Below are positions 25,510 through 46,300 of a stretch of DNA of 64,000 nucleotides, piece after piece (the stretch's first letter is position 1; each line of letters begins with the position of its first letter). The notes below the pieces were generated by a model. The model worked only from the letters and a program-made list of their open reading frames with translations, was not told where the DNA came from and ran no database searches. The translations under genes were made by a program, and so were the position numbers. Location of the stretch: NCBI GenBank assembly GCA_037367405.1, contig JAZKJV010010132.1, positions 930,001 through 994,000 of the forward strand, in the 5' to 3' direction. The stretch is from Ottelia alismoides (lineage: Eukaryota > Streptophyta > Magnoliopsida > Alismatales > Hydrocharitaceae).

Positions 25510-25844
25510 GCCAAAAAAAGTCATTTCTACAAAGTTGAATTTTTGGAAGTATTTTTAATGGGTAAAAACACTGCCTTTTGTGGTTTTGAGATTTTTTATA
25601 TTTGTAATTCTTTTTAAAACCAAAATAACTATAAACAATAATTGACCTAGTTATTAGTAATTTTCAATAAAATATAAAAATAGAGAAAATGTTAGAAATA
25701 AATAAATTTATGGTCAGAAAATATAGGTTAATTACAAGAGGTAGGTTTATTTACAAAGATGCGAGAATAATGAAGATTTATCATGAAGTTCTTATTAATC
25801 AAGGAAAAAATAGGGAATACTGATGATCTAGTAGGGATTCCTCA
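25510..25844 (-). repeat. 5' LTR of Tat-like element, second part
   Basis: Continues the LTR interrupted at 14808. GCCAAAAAAAGTCATTTCTAC here matches the sister LTR from about 7434. It ends GTAGGGATTCCTCA at 25844 and is followed by the ATAGG target duplication. Confidence 0.9.
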
Positions 25845-25849
25845 ATAGG
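25845..25849. repeat. Target site duplication ATAGG (right copy)
   Basis: Matches 4925-4929 and closes the Tat-like element. Confidence 0.9.
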
Positions 25850-26235
25850 CAGTCCACTTACTAGTTTTTCTTAATCAACTTGTTTAAGTACTTAAGGTAT
25901 AAGTGTCCTAGTCTTCTATGCTAAAGATTAATCTCATTATTACTATAAAGTAATTAATCAAAAGCATTACCTTTAACTCAACTACATAAATGTCTTTAAT
26001 TTTTTTCTAATTAATAAGGTTCATTGCTAGATTCATCAAGAATTTTAAATCAGATCGATGAAAACAAAATATTAAAATATTTATCATAAACTTGGCTTAC
26101 ACTAAGTAAGCTATTTTTAAACCATTAACTAAAGAAACATTATCAAAACTAGCTTTACACTTACCAACTTGACCAAATACGTATGATACGACCCTTTTGA
26201 TTGTTTTCAAATGTGATTGAACCTCTTTCTTACGT
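25850..26235 (-). pseudogene. SIRE-like copia remnant, protease to GAG-pre-integrase
   Basis: The minus strand from about 26230 downward encodes degraded segments recognisable as the end of protease (GRIIR...VGKCKASFDN after frame correction) and the GAG-pre-integrase box (HRRLGHLYLKYLNKLIKK near 25890). The pre-integrase box breaks off at the ATAGG duplication and resumes at 4924 with the CDAC...GKRHKSSF part. The two pieces are therefore one old element split by the Tat-like insertion. Many stops are present. Upstream gag is missing, replaced by an LTR remnant. Confidence 0.8.
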
Positions 26236-27836
26236 TGTAGGATGGTAAACAACTTATTGTTTCATGTCATATGCTTTGAACATCCTAAATACATGATCCA
26301 TCGGCTTCCTCCATCTTTTTCCTTCGTGCATGAGGCGTTGAAAAAGATGGAGATCCATGAGCAGTTAGTCCAGCAGCACAATGACAATGCAATGACAATG
26401 GAGCTCTCAAGAAGCCCTAAGGTGGATAGCCACCAAGGGTTGAGAGAGAGATGACTTGTAGAGAAAGAGAGTTGTTGTAAGTGAAGATTTAATTATCTCA
26501 GATGCCTCTCTACAAAGGTCCAAATAATGTAAACCATATCCACATTATTACTGATAATTAAATCATATTTAATCATCACTTTTTCAATACTTAGATAATG
26601 TTAGTAATAGAATTATTTTTGAACTTTTTCAACAAATGTTCCTTCTCCTCTGATACTTGAATATAAGGATATGACATTGCATATTCCATATATAGTGACT
26701 TGGATACTAAGATCTAATCTCATATCCAAATCAAGAAGACCTCTCAGTGATGTCTGATGAAGTTAGACAATGTATCTAATCTTCTCATTGCATCTGAATC
26801 ATATTCAGATCAATGTCCAACATTTAGATTAAGATTAGACAACTAATCTATTGAGTGGAGTTACCAAAATTCCAAACAAGTTTCATCACTCATTCGGAAT
26901 GGAAGCATCACTGTTATACAATTGATTAAGATCACATCACCCTCGAGTATTCCTTATACCCGTACATACTGTATACTGGAAGATGTAGAATAAATCCGAA
27001 ATTCTGATCATATTTGAACTATCTTCTTCAGGATTTTATCATTAAGTTTCTCATTCGATCATTGGGAGTTGGTATCGATCATACACTTTCCATAAACATA
27101 TATCATACTTACAAATGATGTCATGCTTATAAAGGAAGTTGACCATCAATAGAATTTGATTGATCCTAATATCTCATTAGTGAGCTCATATCTTTCGGAT
27201 CAATAGTGAACATGTATGATCCCTTTGAGAGATCGTTTTACTCATATATACTTGTATACACATCAGTCAGTCGGTATATAGACCTTGATTAGGTCATCAA
27301 CTTAATGGCATGCCTAATGTACACACTCAAACACATAGTAACACGTTTGTCTCTGGTCAGAGGATGCGTGCATGTATCATGACAACATACGATATATGCC
27401 TTGATTATCTCGACCTTGTTAAGTCAACTCTTTGACTTAACTTATCTGACACCTTCGAATCTCTATTCTTATGCAGATGACCTGCATCAAGAGGTCGGTC
27501 AGATATTAGCCTTTAGAATTAGAATAGTCATCTCCTTCTCAGGCTGGAGATCCTTTCTCAACAATCATTTGACGATGTTAGTGAGACCTCAATCTAACTC
27601 ATTAGATATCATCTCAACACCAACCTCTATGGTCCAACCATTGAATCAACAATGGTATGATTACCATGACGGCCATGGTACGTGACCTTAATTGTACTAA
27701 GGGACCTCATAAGTGCATTCATTCATTAATATCAAATAGGGAGTGAAAATCAATAACTTTTATTGATATATAAAAAGATGACAACAACATTTATTCTAAA
27801 AATGATTTGCCCTGATCTCACATGTCCAACAACTAT
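26236..27836 (-). repeat. Decayed copia LTR, possibly solo
   Basis: Aligns in order with the LTRs of copia A and B (ATAGTGACTTGGAT near 26692, CGGAATGGAAGCATCA near 26900, CCTTTGAGAGATCGT near 27220, TCAGAGGATGC near 27356, ATCAATAACTTTTATTGATA near 27750, and CTCACATGTCCAACA at the end), but is only about 1.6 kb and lacks much of the first half. TACGT occurs at 26231-26235 and 27837-27841 and might be its target duplication, though the right LTR end would then carry extra bases. No internal domain is adjacent. Confidence 0.7.
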
Positions 27837-27841
27837 TACGT

Positions 27842-28567
27842 CAGGATGTTGAACATCGAAGTGTATGTATTATATCATATTGAGACATTGTGTTCGACTG
27901 TGATTGAATAATTGCAAATCGATTACGTACTTTTTTAAATATGTTAGCTCATGTGTTCTAGCTATGAACATCTGCATTGGATATATCTTAGAGATCACGA
28001 TGTTTCCATGATGTATCCCGAGTGAGAAAATTTGGACGATATTAAGGAAACATCTTCAAGAATGTTAATAAATTCAAAGGAATCTGTTTTGTTTCAATAG
28101 AAATATGAAAGTGTTTGCTTGAGAATATGTTGCTACAACTCGAACTTCAATAAGTTGAATAACGAATCAGTCTTACCTAATCCATACTTAGAGGAGTGAT
28201 CCTCTGAGAGTAAAAAATTGTGAAAGCATGAGAGCCACTAGGTTTTGTCTTCTCTCTCCTGAATGAATCTAGTAGTCCAGAATCATTGCTCTCATGCACT
28301 CACAGATTTTGGCTCTCACAAAATCACTCCCCTTCATACTTAAAAGGTATACGCAGTTCATCCTAACAAATGCAAGAAGTGATATCCACTGTATATACGT
28401 GTATCACAACTGCAGCCCTAAATCTCCACCAAAGCATAGTGTTAAAAACAGAATTAGTGAAAAACATTAGAACGCTTTATACATAATCTGAACATCTCTA
28501 AGCCTACATGATCACATCACCTGCAAACCCATATCAAAAAATGAACATGAAGCTTTTCCACAACAGG
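27842..28567. other. 3' flank of the receptor kinase gene
   Basis: AT-rich, no coding region found. It should contain the 3' UTR and polyadenylation site of the minus-strand kinase gene. An inverted repeat (GCATGAGAGC near 28226 and GCTCTCATGC near 28289) is the only structure noticed. Confidence 0.5.
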
Positions 28568-37879
<9,312 letters not shown>

Positions 37880-38432
37880 GGTGATGGTGTGAGGGCATGG
37901 GAGGAAATACCAGTCTTGGGAGGGGTGCGTATACCGTTTGATATATCTTGGAATGGTTGGAGGTGAAGTGCGCTGACAGTGCGTGCGCAGACAGTGTGCG
38001 TGCGCTGGCGGTATCGGATCCCATTATAAAAGGAATCATAATTTTGAATATTAAGATAAAATATCAAATGAAATCAGATTTTTGAGAAATTTGATATTCA
38101 GGTAGAGGAATAAGTAAACATTCAATCTATACGGTTTGATTTTTTGGAATCGAATTCATAAAAAAACAAACAATTATAGAACCTCAGTCTTTTAATTTTT
38201 TTATGATGTGGCCTTACTTTTTGGACTTCTTTTTCAATTAATTTTTATGAGGTTGCCCACTACAAAATAAGCGGAGCAGATCCTCATTCATCCGTATGAC
38301 GAGGTATTCATGTGCGTGCATATTTGATTTTTCTTTTTTTTTTGCAAAATTTATGTACAAAATTCAATTACAGTTATTTTTCTAGATTTTTTATGTAATA
38401 CTTGTTCTCTTCTATTCTTATACGATTGACAC
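37880..38432 (-). other. Upstream region of the receptor kinase gene
   Basis: Non-coding. The minus strand reads CCTTTTATAATGGG near 38020-38034, about 145 bp before the kinase ATG, a possible TATA-like core. A GTGCG-rich short repeat lies at 37967-38005. Nothing else is supported. Confidence 0.4.
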
Positions 38433-38951
38433 TAGGATGAGCATTGGATCGGGTCGGCCCGAATCCGATATATAAATGGGTCGGGTTCATGTTTTCATAT
38501 TTCAAAAATATTATGTTCGGATCGGGTTGGGCCTGAACTCGAAGTACAAATAAGTCGGGCTCGGGCCCTCATATTTCAAAATACCATGTTGGAATCAAAA
38601 TAGGGGATATGGATTTATAATCACAATATATCCAATATTTCCTTCATCCATGATTAGTAATATTATATCATAACAATACATATAATATTCATGTGTTATG
38701 GATTAATTATATCTATAACAATAATTTGGAATCAAATTACAACTTCATGAAATCAAAATAGGTGTGGGCTGAGGCCCTGAGCCCGAGCCCGACCCGAATC
38801 CGAGCCCAATCACGCGGGCCTTGGGTCGCGCCTGGGTCCAAGGTTCGCTAAAAAAAACGAGCCTCGACCCGGCCCAAGGCCCACGGAAAATTGATGAGCT
38901 TGGGCCAGGCTTTCATGAGTTGGGCTGGGTTGAGCCCAATGCTCCAACCTA
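38433..38951. repeat. hAT-like MITE with GGGTCGGGCC-type inverted repeats
   Basis: The left end TAGGATGAGCATTGGATCGG pairs with the complement of the right end, TAGGTTGGAGCATTGGGCTC. Subterminal arms are rich in GGGTCGGG and CCCGACCC. Flanks ATTGACAC and ATTCGCAG match at only 5 of 8 bases, so the target duplication is doubtful. This terminal pattern is common in plant hAT MITEs. Confidence 0.6.
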
Positions 38952-39095
38952 ATTCGCAGTTCCTATTTTACATTAACGGAAGGGAAGAATTGTGGAATTT
39001 GTAAGAATATTGGAGCACATGTTTTTTTTATAAAAAAAGGTAGTGTTATAACTGTAATTGTAAAATATCATAGGGTAACAAGTGTAAAAATCCTT
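38952..39095. repeat. Partial MITE of the TTTTTACAC family
   Basis: Contains the internal motif TTACATTAACGGAAGGG and the right end ATAACTGTAATTGTAAAATA...AAGTGTAAAAATCC shared with 36303-36529 and 42714-42943. Its left half seems to be missing or displaced by the hAT-like MITE next to it. Confidence 0.45.
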
Positions 39096-39641
39096 GAACA
39101 TATGAATATTGTGATCTACACCTATCAGATTTCATCGTTTTGACTAATATATTCATTTTTTTAAATAAAAATCCTACTAAAATTTCATGAACAAAGATGC
39201 TTCGATTCTAATAATTTGAATGAGATGTAAAGCAAAGCATTTGAAGTAACTTATGAGTACATATAAAGAATAATTTTAGACCTCTACTTTATCTGGTCTT
39301 GTATCACAAGCATATGGAGTATATATGTACTCTATAATTTACGCATTGAGAATTAGGAAGATTATCTAAATTTTCTCACATTTCTTGAATATTTCTTTTT
39401 CATCAAATCGTTATTTTACTTCCTCGTTCCACTACAATTTATTTAGAATCCCTAATATTCGTATCCACGCTACTTATTACAAAATAACTATCACATGTTT
39501 TACAATAACTGCCAATTATTCCACATTCTCGTAAACAAGGAACAAAAAAGAAATGCAAATAAGCATATTCTTATTACGCATTTATCACTCCAATCACAAA
39601 AGAACGAGAATATACAATAAACCTATGTTTTTATAAGTTTC
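39096..39641. other. AT-rich intergenic DNA
   Basis: No gene, RNA or repeat end was recognised. Confidence 0.5.
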
Positions 39642-40347
39642 ACCTTATCCACACTTTTTTTAAAGAAAAAAGGACATTCACCGTATAGATGAGTGCCCAA
39701 AAACTTAACCATTAAACACCAATAAAATACACACCTGTGAACAGGTCAGATACATAAACAAGATTACAAGTTCCAACGCTCTGCTAACGCTCGAGCATGC
39801 ATAACAATGTTCTCTTTGTAACAGCGCTCCTGGCGGAATATTACACCATTCCTGGCAAGCTAGATCGCCCAAATCAAGGCCAAAACGCCCGATCTCTCAA
39901 TCTCTGTGCCATAATCCACCGCTCCAATAGACTTCCAGAAATCTAATACACCATCTACATTAATCGTCCGGTTCCCAAATAACTCCCATGCCTTCTTTGA
40001 GCTCTCACACCCGGAGAAAAGATGATTTGCATCTTCCACCTCACCCAAACACCGCATGCAGGAAGGATCAGCTGACTGAACAAAACGAACAAGTCTATCC
40101 CCAGTTAAGAGTCTTTCCCTTCTGAACAACCATAGAAAGACCTTCACATGCGTCAGAACCTTCCATTTCCAGATCCTTCTACAATCTGCCACGCATCCTC
40201 TCAGATCAAATACCACCGGCCCCTTCAACGCCTTGTACGCCTTGTCAACCGAGAACACCCCATCACACCAGCTCCAGCAATCTCGCCCATTAAAGGACCC
40301 AGCAACATTATTCAACTCCGCCAGCATCACCAACCTTATCCACACTT
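39642..40347 (-). mobile_element. 5'-truncated LINE (L1-type) with 15-bp target duplication
   Basis: The minus strand encodes the zinc-binding region found at the C-terminus of plant LINE reverse transcriptases: WKWKVLTHVKVFLWLFRRERL, then C-x2-C...H...C (CMRCLGEVEDANHLFSGC), then ALIWAI, a stop where TGG would give Trp, and LARNGVIF. ACCTTATCCACACTT flanks it at 39642-39656 and 40333-40347, and a short A-rich tail lies at the low-coordinate end. Truncation removes all but the last part of the protein, typical of aborted target-primed reverse transcription. It is not functional. Confidence 0.9.
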
Positions 40348-41282
40348 GTGACCCTTGGAGATTCTACCAATGTAGTTCTGCCCCTACTTTTTCTATAATA
40401 ACATCTGTGCTTATTTATTCTTACAAAATTAGCATTTGTGCTTATTTACTCTTACAAATTTAACAATACTGTCATTCTGCTAAGACACTCATGTCCCAAT
40501 TTCACCTTAACGAAGGTCGGTACCGTAGATCGCCGGTGTTTTTACATAAAGATTAAGATATAATTGTAATTGCATAATCTCATAAAGGCACAAGCATAAA
40601 GCCGTTGAAGTTACTGAAATAGGCTTTTAATTTTTTTGTGAATCTCAATCCAACATATATCCTTATAAATTTAATCCTCGGTTAATGTGCTACATGCTCT
40701 CCAAATTTGGTTAAAATCTGATTGTTATTTTATCTTAACGATCAAATGTTTGGTTCCTTTTTTAATGAGATTTAAGTTGTTTAAATATTGAAATGATATT
40801 TGATCATTAAGATAAAATAGCAAATTATATCAATTTTTTTAAGAAAATTCGGAGAACTTACAGAACATTAACTGAAGCTTAAATCTATAAAGATAGATTT
40901 TGAAATAATTATAACAGAGGATCCGGTCTTGTTTTGAAGTCACGCCCACGTGGGTCGTATTGACCCAAACATTAATTGACACGTGGCCTTGTCTTCGGAA
41001 GCCATCCCGAACCCATTGTGGGAAGCGTGGTCAAAAGAAAGCAATTTCGGCCATTGTTGACTACACCAAATGTTCCTTAACAGAAGTTAACTTTTACCCT
41101 AAAGGTCGTTTCTTTAACAGGAAATCGTCAAGGTTAGCAATATTACGTACAATTATTATTCTTGATACATCTTTTTTTGACATAATTATATATAAATTGT
41201 CGTTAAAAATATAACAAGGAAAATCAACTACTTAAATATTACATTTACTACTTTCAAATAATGAATTTGTCGTGATATATCT
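40348..41282. other. Intergenic DNA, with a probable MITE remnant at about 40370-40615
   Basis: TGTGCTTATTTATTCTTAC occurs twice in near-identical form (40407-40455), and ATAATTGTAATTGCATAATC...GGCACAAGC near 40560 resembles the TTTTTACAC family right end. The rest is AT-rich without a recognised gene. Confidence 0.4.
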
Positions 41283-42672
41283 CAGGGGCGGAACTAGTAT
41301 ATAATTTACCGGGTCATGCCCCCCTTAATTATCACATTTAACTTATATAGTGTTGTTAATTTTTGATATAGCCCCTGCTAGAAGTTTAAATATATAAAAC
41401 TATTCCGAAAAATATCACGGTGTGCTTAGTGGCTTATTGGCAAAGTGTTATGTCCTTTAATAAATGAACCGGGTTGTTGCAATTTTTTTTAAAAAACTAT
41501 ATGTACTCTCTCTCTCTCTCTCTTCATCCTTTCTTTTATTTTAAAAATTAATTTAGTATTTTCTTTGTTAGAAAAATATTTCTACTCACTTTTAATGTAT
41601 TAATATTATAAGAATAGTTTGATATAAAATGAGAGTAGGGCTCATTTATCTCTCCCGTTATTTCTAATTCTCTTTGTAATGAAATAATTTTTGTAGTTTC
41701 CTTTCAAATCTGAAATTTTTAAAATAAAATTGTTAGAAAATCACTAGTAGAAAAAATAGTCTATATCTTATTGAAAATTCCAAATAACATTGAAATTTTA
41801 AGTTTATCAAATTTTAAAAATTACATTTGAAATTGTGAACTCTACTTAAAAAATATCATTTGAAAATATATCTCTTTATTTTTTACTTAGGCGCGGCGTA
41901 TTCCCTTTGGCTATATAATCGTGTGGTTTCTGGAAATTGCAAACCCGACTTTCTATCTAGTTCACGCTTCCCGCTGAGAGAGAAGTAGAAGGGCCCTCCT
42001 CTACGGCTTGCTCCGCACTATGTATTCGGGGGCTCTTCTGACTTTTCTCCGTTAGACTCAGTCTCAAAAAAGGAAAGAGTGGCAGGGGAGGCCGCGGAAA
42101 GATTGTCTTTGAGTTTCGGAGTTCGTCGACCCCTCGAGCTTGGAGACTCTTCTTCTGCTTTAGTAGCTGATTTTGAAATTCACGAGACTTCTTGATCTTT
42201 TGAGTTGTTCTGCCGGATCGGTCGCTCAAGATCTTTGGTCTCCACTCCCCAGCTTAATGCGAGTGTGATTCTAGCCTATGCTCAGTTCTGACACACTAGT
42301 CTACTCGGAAGGGGCTTCTCAATCACGTTGACCATGGGTTTCAATAGGTGGATTTTCGAGGGCACATAGAAAGTCCTAGGCAAATCCCGGGTTTGCTACC
42401 TCCATTAGTTGGCTTCATCCGTCCGGGAAGACCTTGTGGTTTGAGATCGTTAAGTTATAGTTGTTTTCACTAATTCCCTCGAAGCCATGTCATCCTTATC
42501 TTAGATAAGACCTAGCTCGCACATTTCTTTTAGAGTTGGGTGTGTCGCGGAAGCCCTGCCCACCCTTCTAGATTTTGAGGGATCCCGGACTCGGGAAAGA
42601 CGTCCGAAAATCAAGGCCCATGATAGATATATACTTGGCCCCCCCTTGATAAAATTCATGATTCCGTCCCCG
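41283..42672. mobile_element. hAT-type non-autonomous transposon with organelle-like core
   Basis: The left end CAGGGGCGGAACTAG pairs with the right end, which in complement reads CGGGGACGGAATCATG; both are followed by an AT stretch and a run of C (GGGGGG in complement). 8-bp flanks ATATATCT (41275-41282) and ATATATAT (42673-42680) match at 7 positions. These are hAT hallmarks. The part from about 41890 to 42620 is GC-richer and stylistically like plant mitochondrial intergenic DNA (for example GAAGGGCCCTCCTCTACGG). The 90-codon minus-strand ORF at 41957-42229 matches nothing I know. No transposase was seen. Confidence 0.75.
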
Positions 42673-42713
42673 ATATATATGTCTCTAGTTCATAAGTAAC
42701 AATAATATTTGAT

Positions 42714-42943
42714 GATTTTTTACACTTATGTCCTTACTTTTTTCATCAACACTGAGTGCCGTTAATTATAACAAAATTCATAGTATTATCCATTTGGTAT
42801 TACTTTTATGCCCTTATATTATGTCAATGGAAGGGCAAGACCATAAACTTCACAATAGTATATCGGTGCAAGTGTTAACGCAAAAAAGTATGGGTATTAA
42901 GTGTTATTCCAAGAACTCACAAAGGTACAAGTGTAAAAATCCC
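42714..42943. repeat. Small Mutator-like MITE, TTTTTACAC family
   Basis: The left end GATTTTTTACACTTATGTCC pairs with the right end, in complement GGGATTTTTACACTTGTACC. About 230 bp, with the internal pattern shared with 36303-36529. A target duplication is not evident. Confidence 0.6.
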
Positions 42944-43319
42944 TAAAAATGTTTGCACGCATAATTTTGCTAATCATAATTTTGTTGTATGATATTGTGC
43001 ATAGGGATTCTATTTGGATACTTTCGCAACTTGCGAGTCCTTAGCGAGAGACAACTAAAATTGCGGTTATCTAATTTTTGTCGATGATGTAACAATGCAC
43101 AATGACATGTATCTTGAAAATTTAAAAACAAATAGAACTCTTCAGTGAATAAATACTTGTAAGTAATGGTTGTCTTCTTGATATATCGATTAAAAGCAAG
43201 TATTTAAAAAAAAGGACCGCTTCCAATAATCAATACATCGCATGGAGATGAGTTCGACCTCCCGAATTTAGCTCCAAGTATATGGCAAATCGCTTTGGGG
43301 TTCTTCGCGCGATGTTGAT
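42944..43319. other. Intergenic DNA
   Basis: No coding or repeat structure was recognised in this short AT-rich stretch. Confidence 0.45.
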
Positions 43320-46300
43320 TTCATTTCATAAGGAGCTCTAGACTAGATGTGGTGAGCAAAGAGCCTTGGCTTAGGCTATGATGGCTAGGATGGACTTGTT
43401 GGAGGATTCTAGGGAGCTTGGAGGAGGAGGAAAATGTGGCAAGTTTGAAGCATGAGAGGAGAATAGGAAGATGGAGATGAAGTGGAGGCAACATTCGAGG
43501 CAGGCTTAATTGAAGGAAGAAGATGCAAATACCTGCTTCTTTCATGCAACGGTAAGTAGTAGGAGGCGAAGGAATTATATTCACTCTTTGGATGTAGGAT
43601 GGGTGCAGGTTGTTGGTGAGAGAGAAATTGGGGTTGTTGTTGTAAATCACTTTAGGGAGATAAATAAGAGAAAACACCCTAGAGGGGTGAGGTTGGGGGA
43701 CAAAGAGGTGCCATGTGTGATGGACACGCATTCCTCTAAATTGACGTGTATAATCACTCTTGTCGAGGTCCATTCAGTTGTTTTTGGCTTGAATGTAGAT
43801 GGTTCTTCTTGCCCAGATGGTTTTCATTTTTTTTCTTCTGTGAGAGAGTATGGTTGATCTAGATATGCTAGAAGTGGTGATAGAGCTAAGGATGGAGAAT
43901 CTGGATTTTGTGGGGCTGAATCAATCTCTTCTCCTTCTATTACTAAAGAAGGAGGTGGTAAGTCAGGAGGAAGACTTATGTCCTATTGCCTTGTTGAATG
44001 TCATCTACCTCATAGTGGCAAAGGTATTGATAGATATACAACAGGGTGTCTTAGACTCTATCAATGATACTTCACAAACGCCTTTTTTTCCTAGCAGGTA
44101 CATGATGTATGGTGAGGTTGACGCCTCCAAGGTCATTTTAAATCAAAGGTATAGGATTTTTAAGAGCATGCTATGGAAAATGGATTTTCAAGAGCATACG
44201 ATTGTGTTAGAAGGAACTTCACATGGGCTTCCCTTCCCCAACTTGGCTTCTTTGATGATTGGATTACTTGGATGAAGAAATGCATGACAACGACATCATA
44301 CATAGTTTTAATGAATAAAAAGCAGGAAGGTGGTTTTTTTTCTCAAATGTAGAGGGGGGTTAGACAGAAGTGTCAGTTGGATCCATTATTCTTTGTTCTT
44401 GTGGCAAATGCACTCTCATGAACGGTCACACGGGTAGTGGATGGGAATTTCTACTCTGGTTATCACCTAGACACGATCTCTGTATCGATCATACAATATG
44501 TGGATGACACAATTTTATTTGTGTCGATCATGCTTAAGAGGCGTATAGTGGATATCTTTGGTGCTCTATCAAGCCTCATGATCAATGGTGACAAGTCAAT
44601 TTTTGTAACCCTTCAAACTTATGAAGTTTGAGTAGAAGCTCGGGGGTTTTGCTACATTGTTAGCAGGGAACCATGTAGATTAATTATTTGGTATTGTCAT
44701 TGGTTGATAGTAAGCAATAGCAATTTGGCTGGCTGTCCGTAATGAAGATGCTGGAGCACAAATTTTTGGGTTGGCAGGCTTCATTCGTGTTGAGAAGTGG
44801 TCATATATTTCTCCTAACCAAAGGCGATGCTTTTAGCGATCTAACTTTCTTTTTATCCTCTTGCTCCCATTTAAAATTCGTGAATGGTTGGAGGCTTTTA
44901 TGCAGTGCCTCTTTGGGCTAGTTCGAGGGAGTCATAGAATAACCTATTAGTCGATGTTGGTCTAGGCATTCTGCTTGGATGCTATGGATAAGGCCCTACT
45001 GACAAAGTGGGTCACCCTTATCCAGACCAGGGGGAGGGGGTAATTGCATATCTAACCACATTTTTTGTTTTATTTGTATTTAGTCATGTAAATATAATTT
45101 GAAATATAAATAAATGCAGTTAATTTGCATGGAGCCCCTTACCTTTTCTTGTATTCACGTCCATGTCCATGCCGACTCACCTCACGTGGTCCCCCACGTA
45201 AGGTGGGGAGGGGTATAACCTTGGTTTTTAGTATTTGTAGTTTATTACATAAAATTTGAATATTCTTAATGTTGTATACTTGGGGAATTTTGCATTGTAG
45301 ACGCTGACTTTTATTTTAATTGCAAATAAGCCCTTGCCAGTTTACATATTTTTGTGCTTGTTTGTCTAATTTTTATAAATATCATCCATGTAAAACAAAA
45401 AATAAGATTAATGCCTGCTTGCATACTCTTTCATGCCATATAATTATATTGGCATTTCACACATTTGCCTATTATTAAAAATAAAAAAGAGCACATTTTT
45501 TTGTTTTTGTTTAACAAATAAAAACTACTATGTTATCTAGTGAGAAGGATTTATGGGGTCTCTACAGGCTTGATGGCTCACACTGGCAAAGGGGTTAAGC
45601 CCTTCAACTTTTAGCATGGGCTATGTGCAATCCTCTATCAAGTTTCTCCGCATATAAAAATGGTGTTGGTTGATGGCAATTCTCTTTGATACGGTTGGAT
45701 GACTAGATGGGCCAAGGTATGTTTTTGCGATCGCCGCCCTCGAATGTTTGAGCTGGTAGAGGATCAAGAAGCCCCGTTATGCGAGGATTGGGGTGGTGGG
45801 TGTTGGACGCCTCACTACTGGACAAAGCTTTCTGAATAGCGCTTGGAGGCGTTTTTGAAGATGCCAGTCATTCTCTGGGGTGACAAGCCCCTCGAGGGGG
45901 CGTGATCATTGGATATGGACAGATGACAACTTTTACTGTGAAGAATGCTAAAATTTGCTTTACATGTCATTGGTTTTTGACCCGAGGATAACAGTGCCTT
46001 CATTGGATCAGACTTGGAGATGTAAGATTCCTTGTAGCGTGAAGGCCTTCCTTTGGCTTATGGGAAGATGGGGTTTAATGAAAATTACTCAGAAGGCTAG
46101 ATTATGATCTTGAGAGGATGATTCTTGTCAAGGTTGTCATGAGGGGGGTAAAGAACATTAATCATCTCTCTTTTTTTGTGTTCCTCATCTAGGTGGATCT
46201 AGAAGGAGGCGACAATCTCCGGTGTTACATCCTCAGAAGGCATCTGACTTCTGGGAGTCTATTAGAGTTCTGGGATTGTTAAAACGACCAAAAATTATTG

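Larger units (their letters stand above)
4930..25844 (-). mobile_element. Non-autonomous Tat-like (Ty3/gypsy) LTR retrotransposon, LARD type, with nested copia
   Basis: A complete minus-strand element: 3' LTR 4930-7766, polypurine tract 7767-7779, internal DNA 7780-12143, tRNA-Asp-type primer site 12144-12161, and 5' LTR 12164-14808 plus 25510-25844. The 5' LTR is split by copia element A. The element is flanked by ATAGG duplications. LTR ends are TG...CA in the element's sense. The internal 4.4 kb has no gag, protease, RT or integrase that I can read, so it must have moved with proteins from a relative. The tRNA-Asp primer and the PPT with a five-G run suggest the Tat/Athila group; this is inferred from cis signals only. 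The LTRs differ widely, so the insertion is old. Confidence 0.85.

Noticed and set aside
4930..25844. Tandem-repeat or CRISPR-like reading of the repeated blocks in this region
   Set aside because: The repeats are LTRs of nested retrotransposons with primer sites, polypurine tracts and target duplications; there are no short regularly spaced repeats.
41957..42229. 90-codon ORF in the hAT core as a captured gene
   Set aside because: No recognisable domain, and the start and frame have no support beyond being open.
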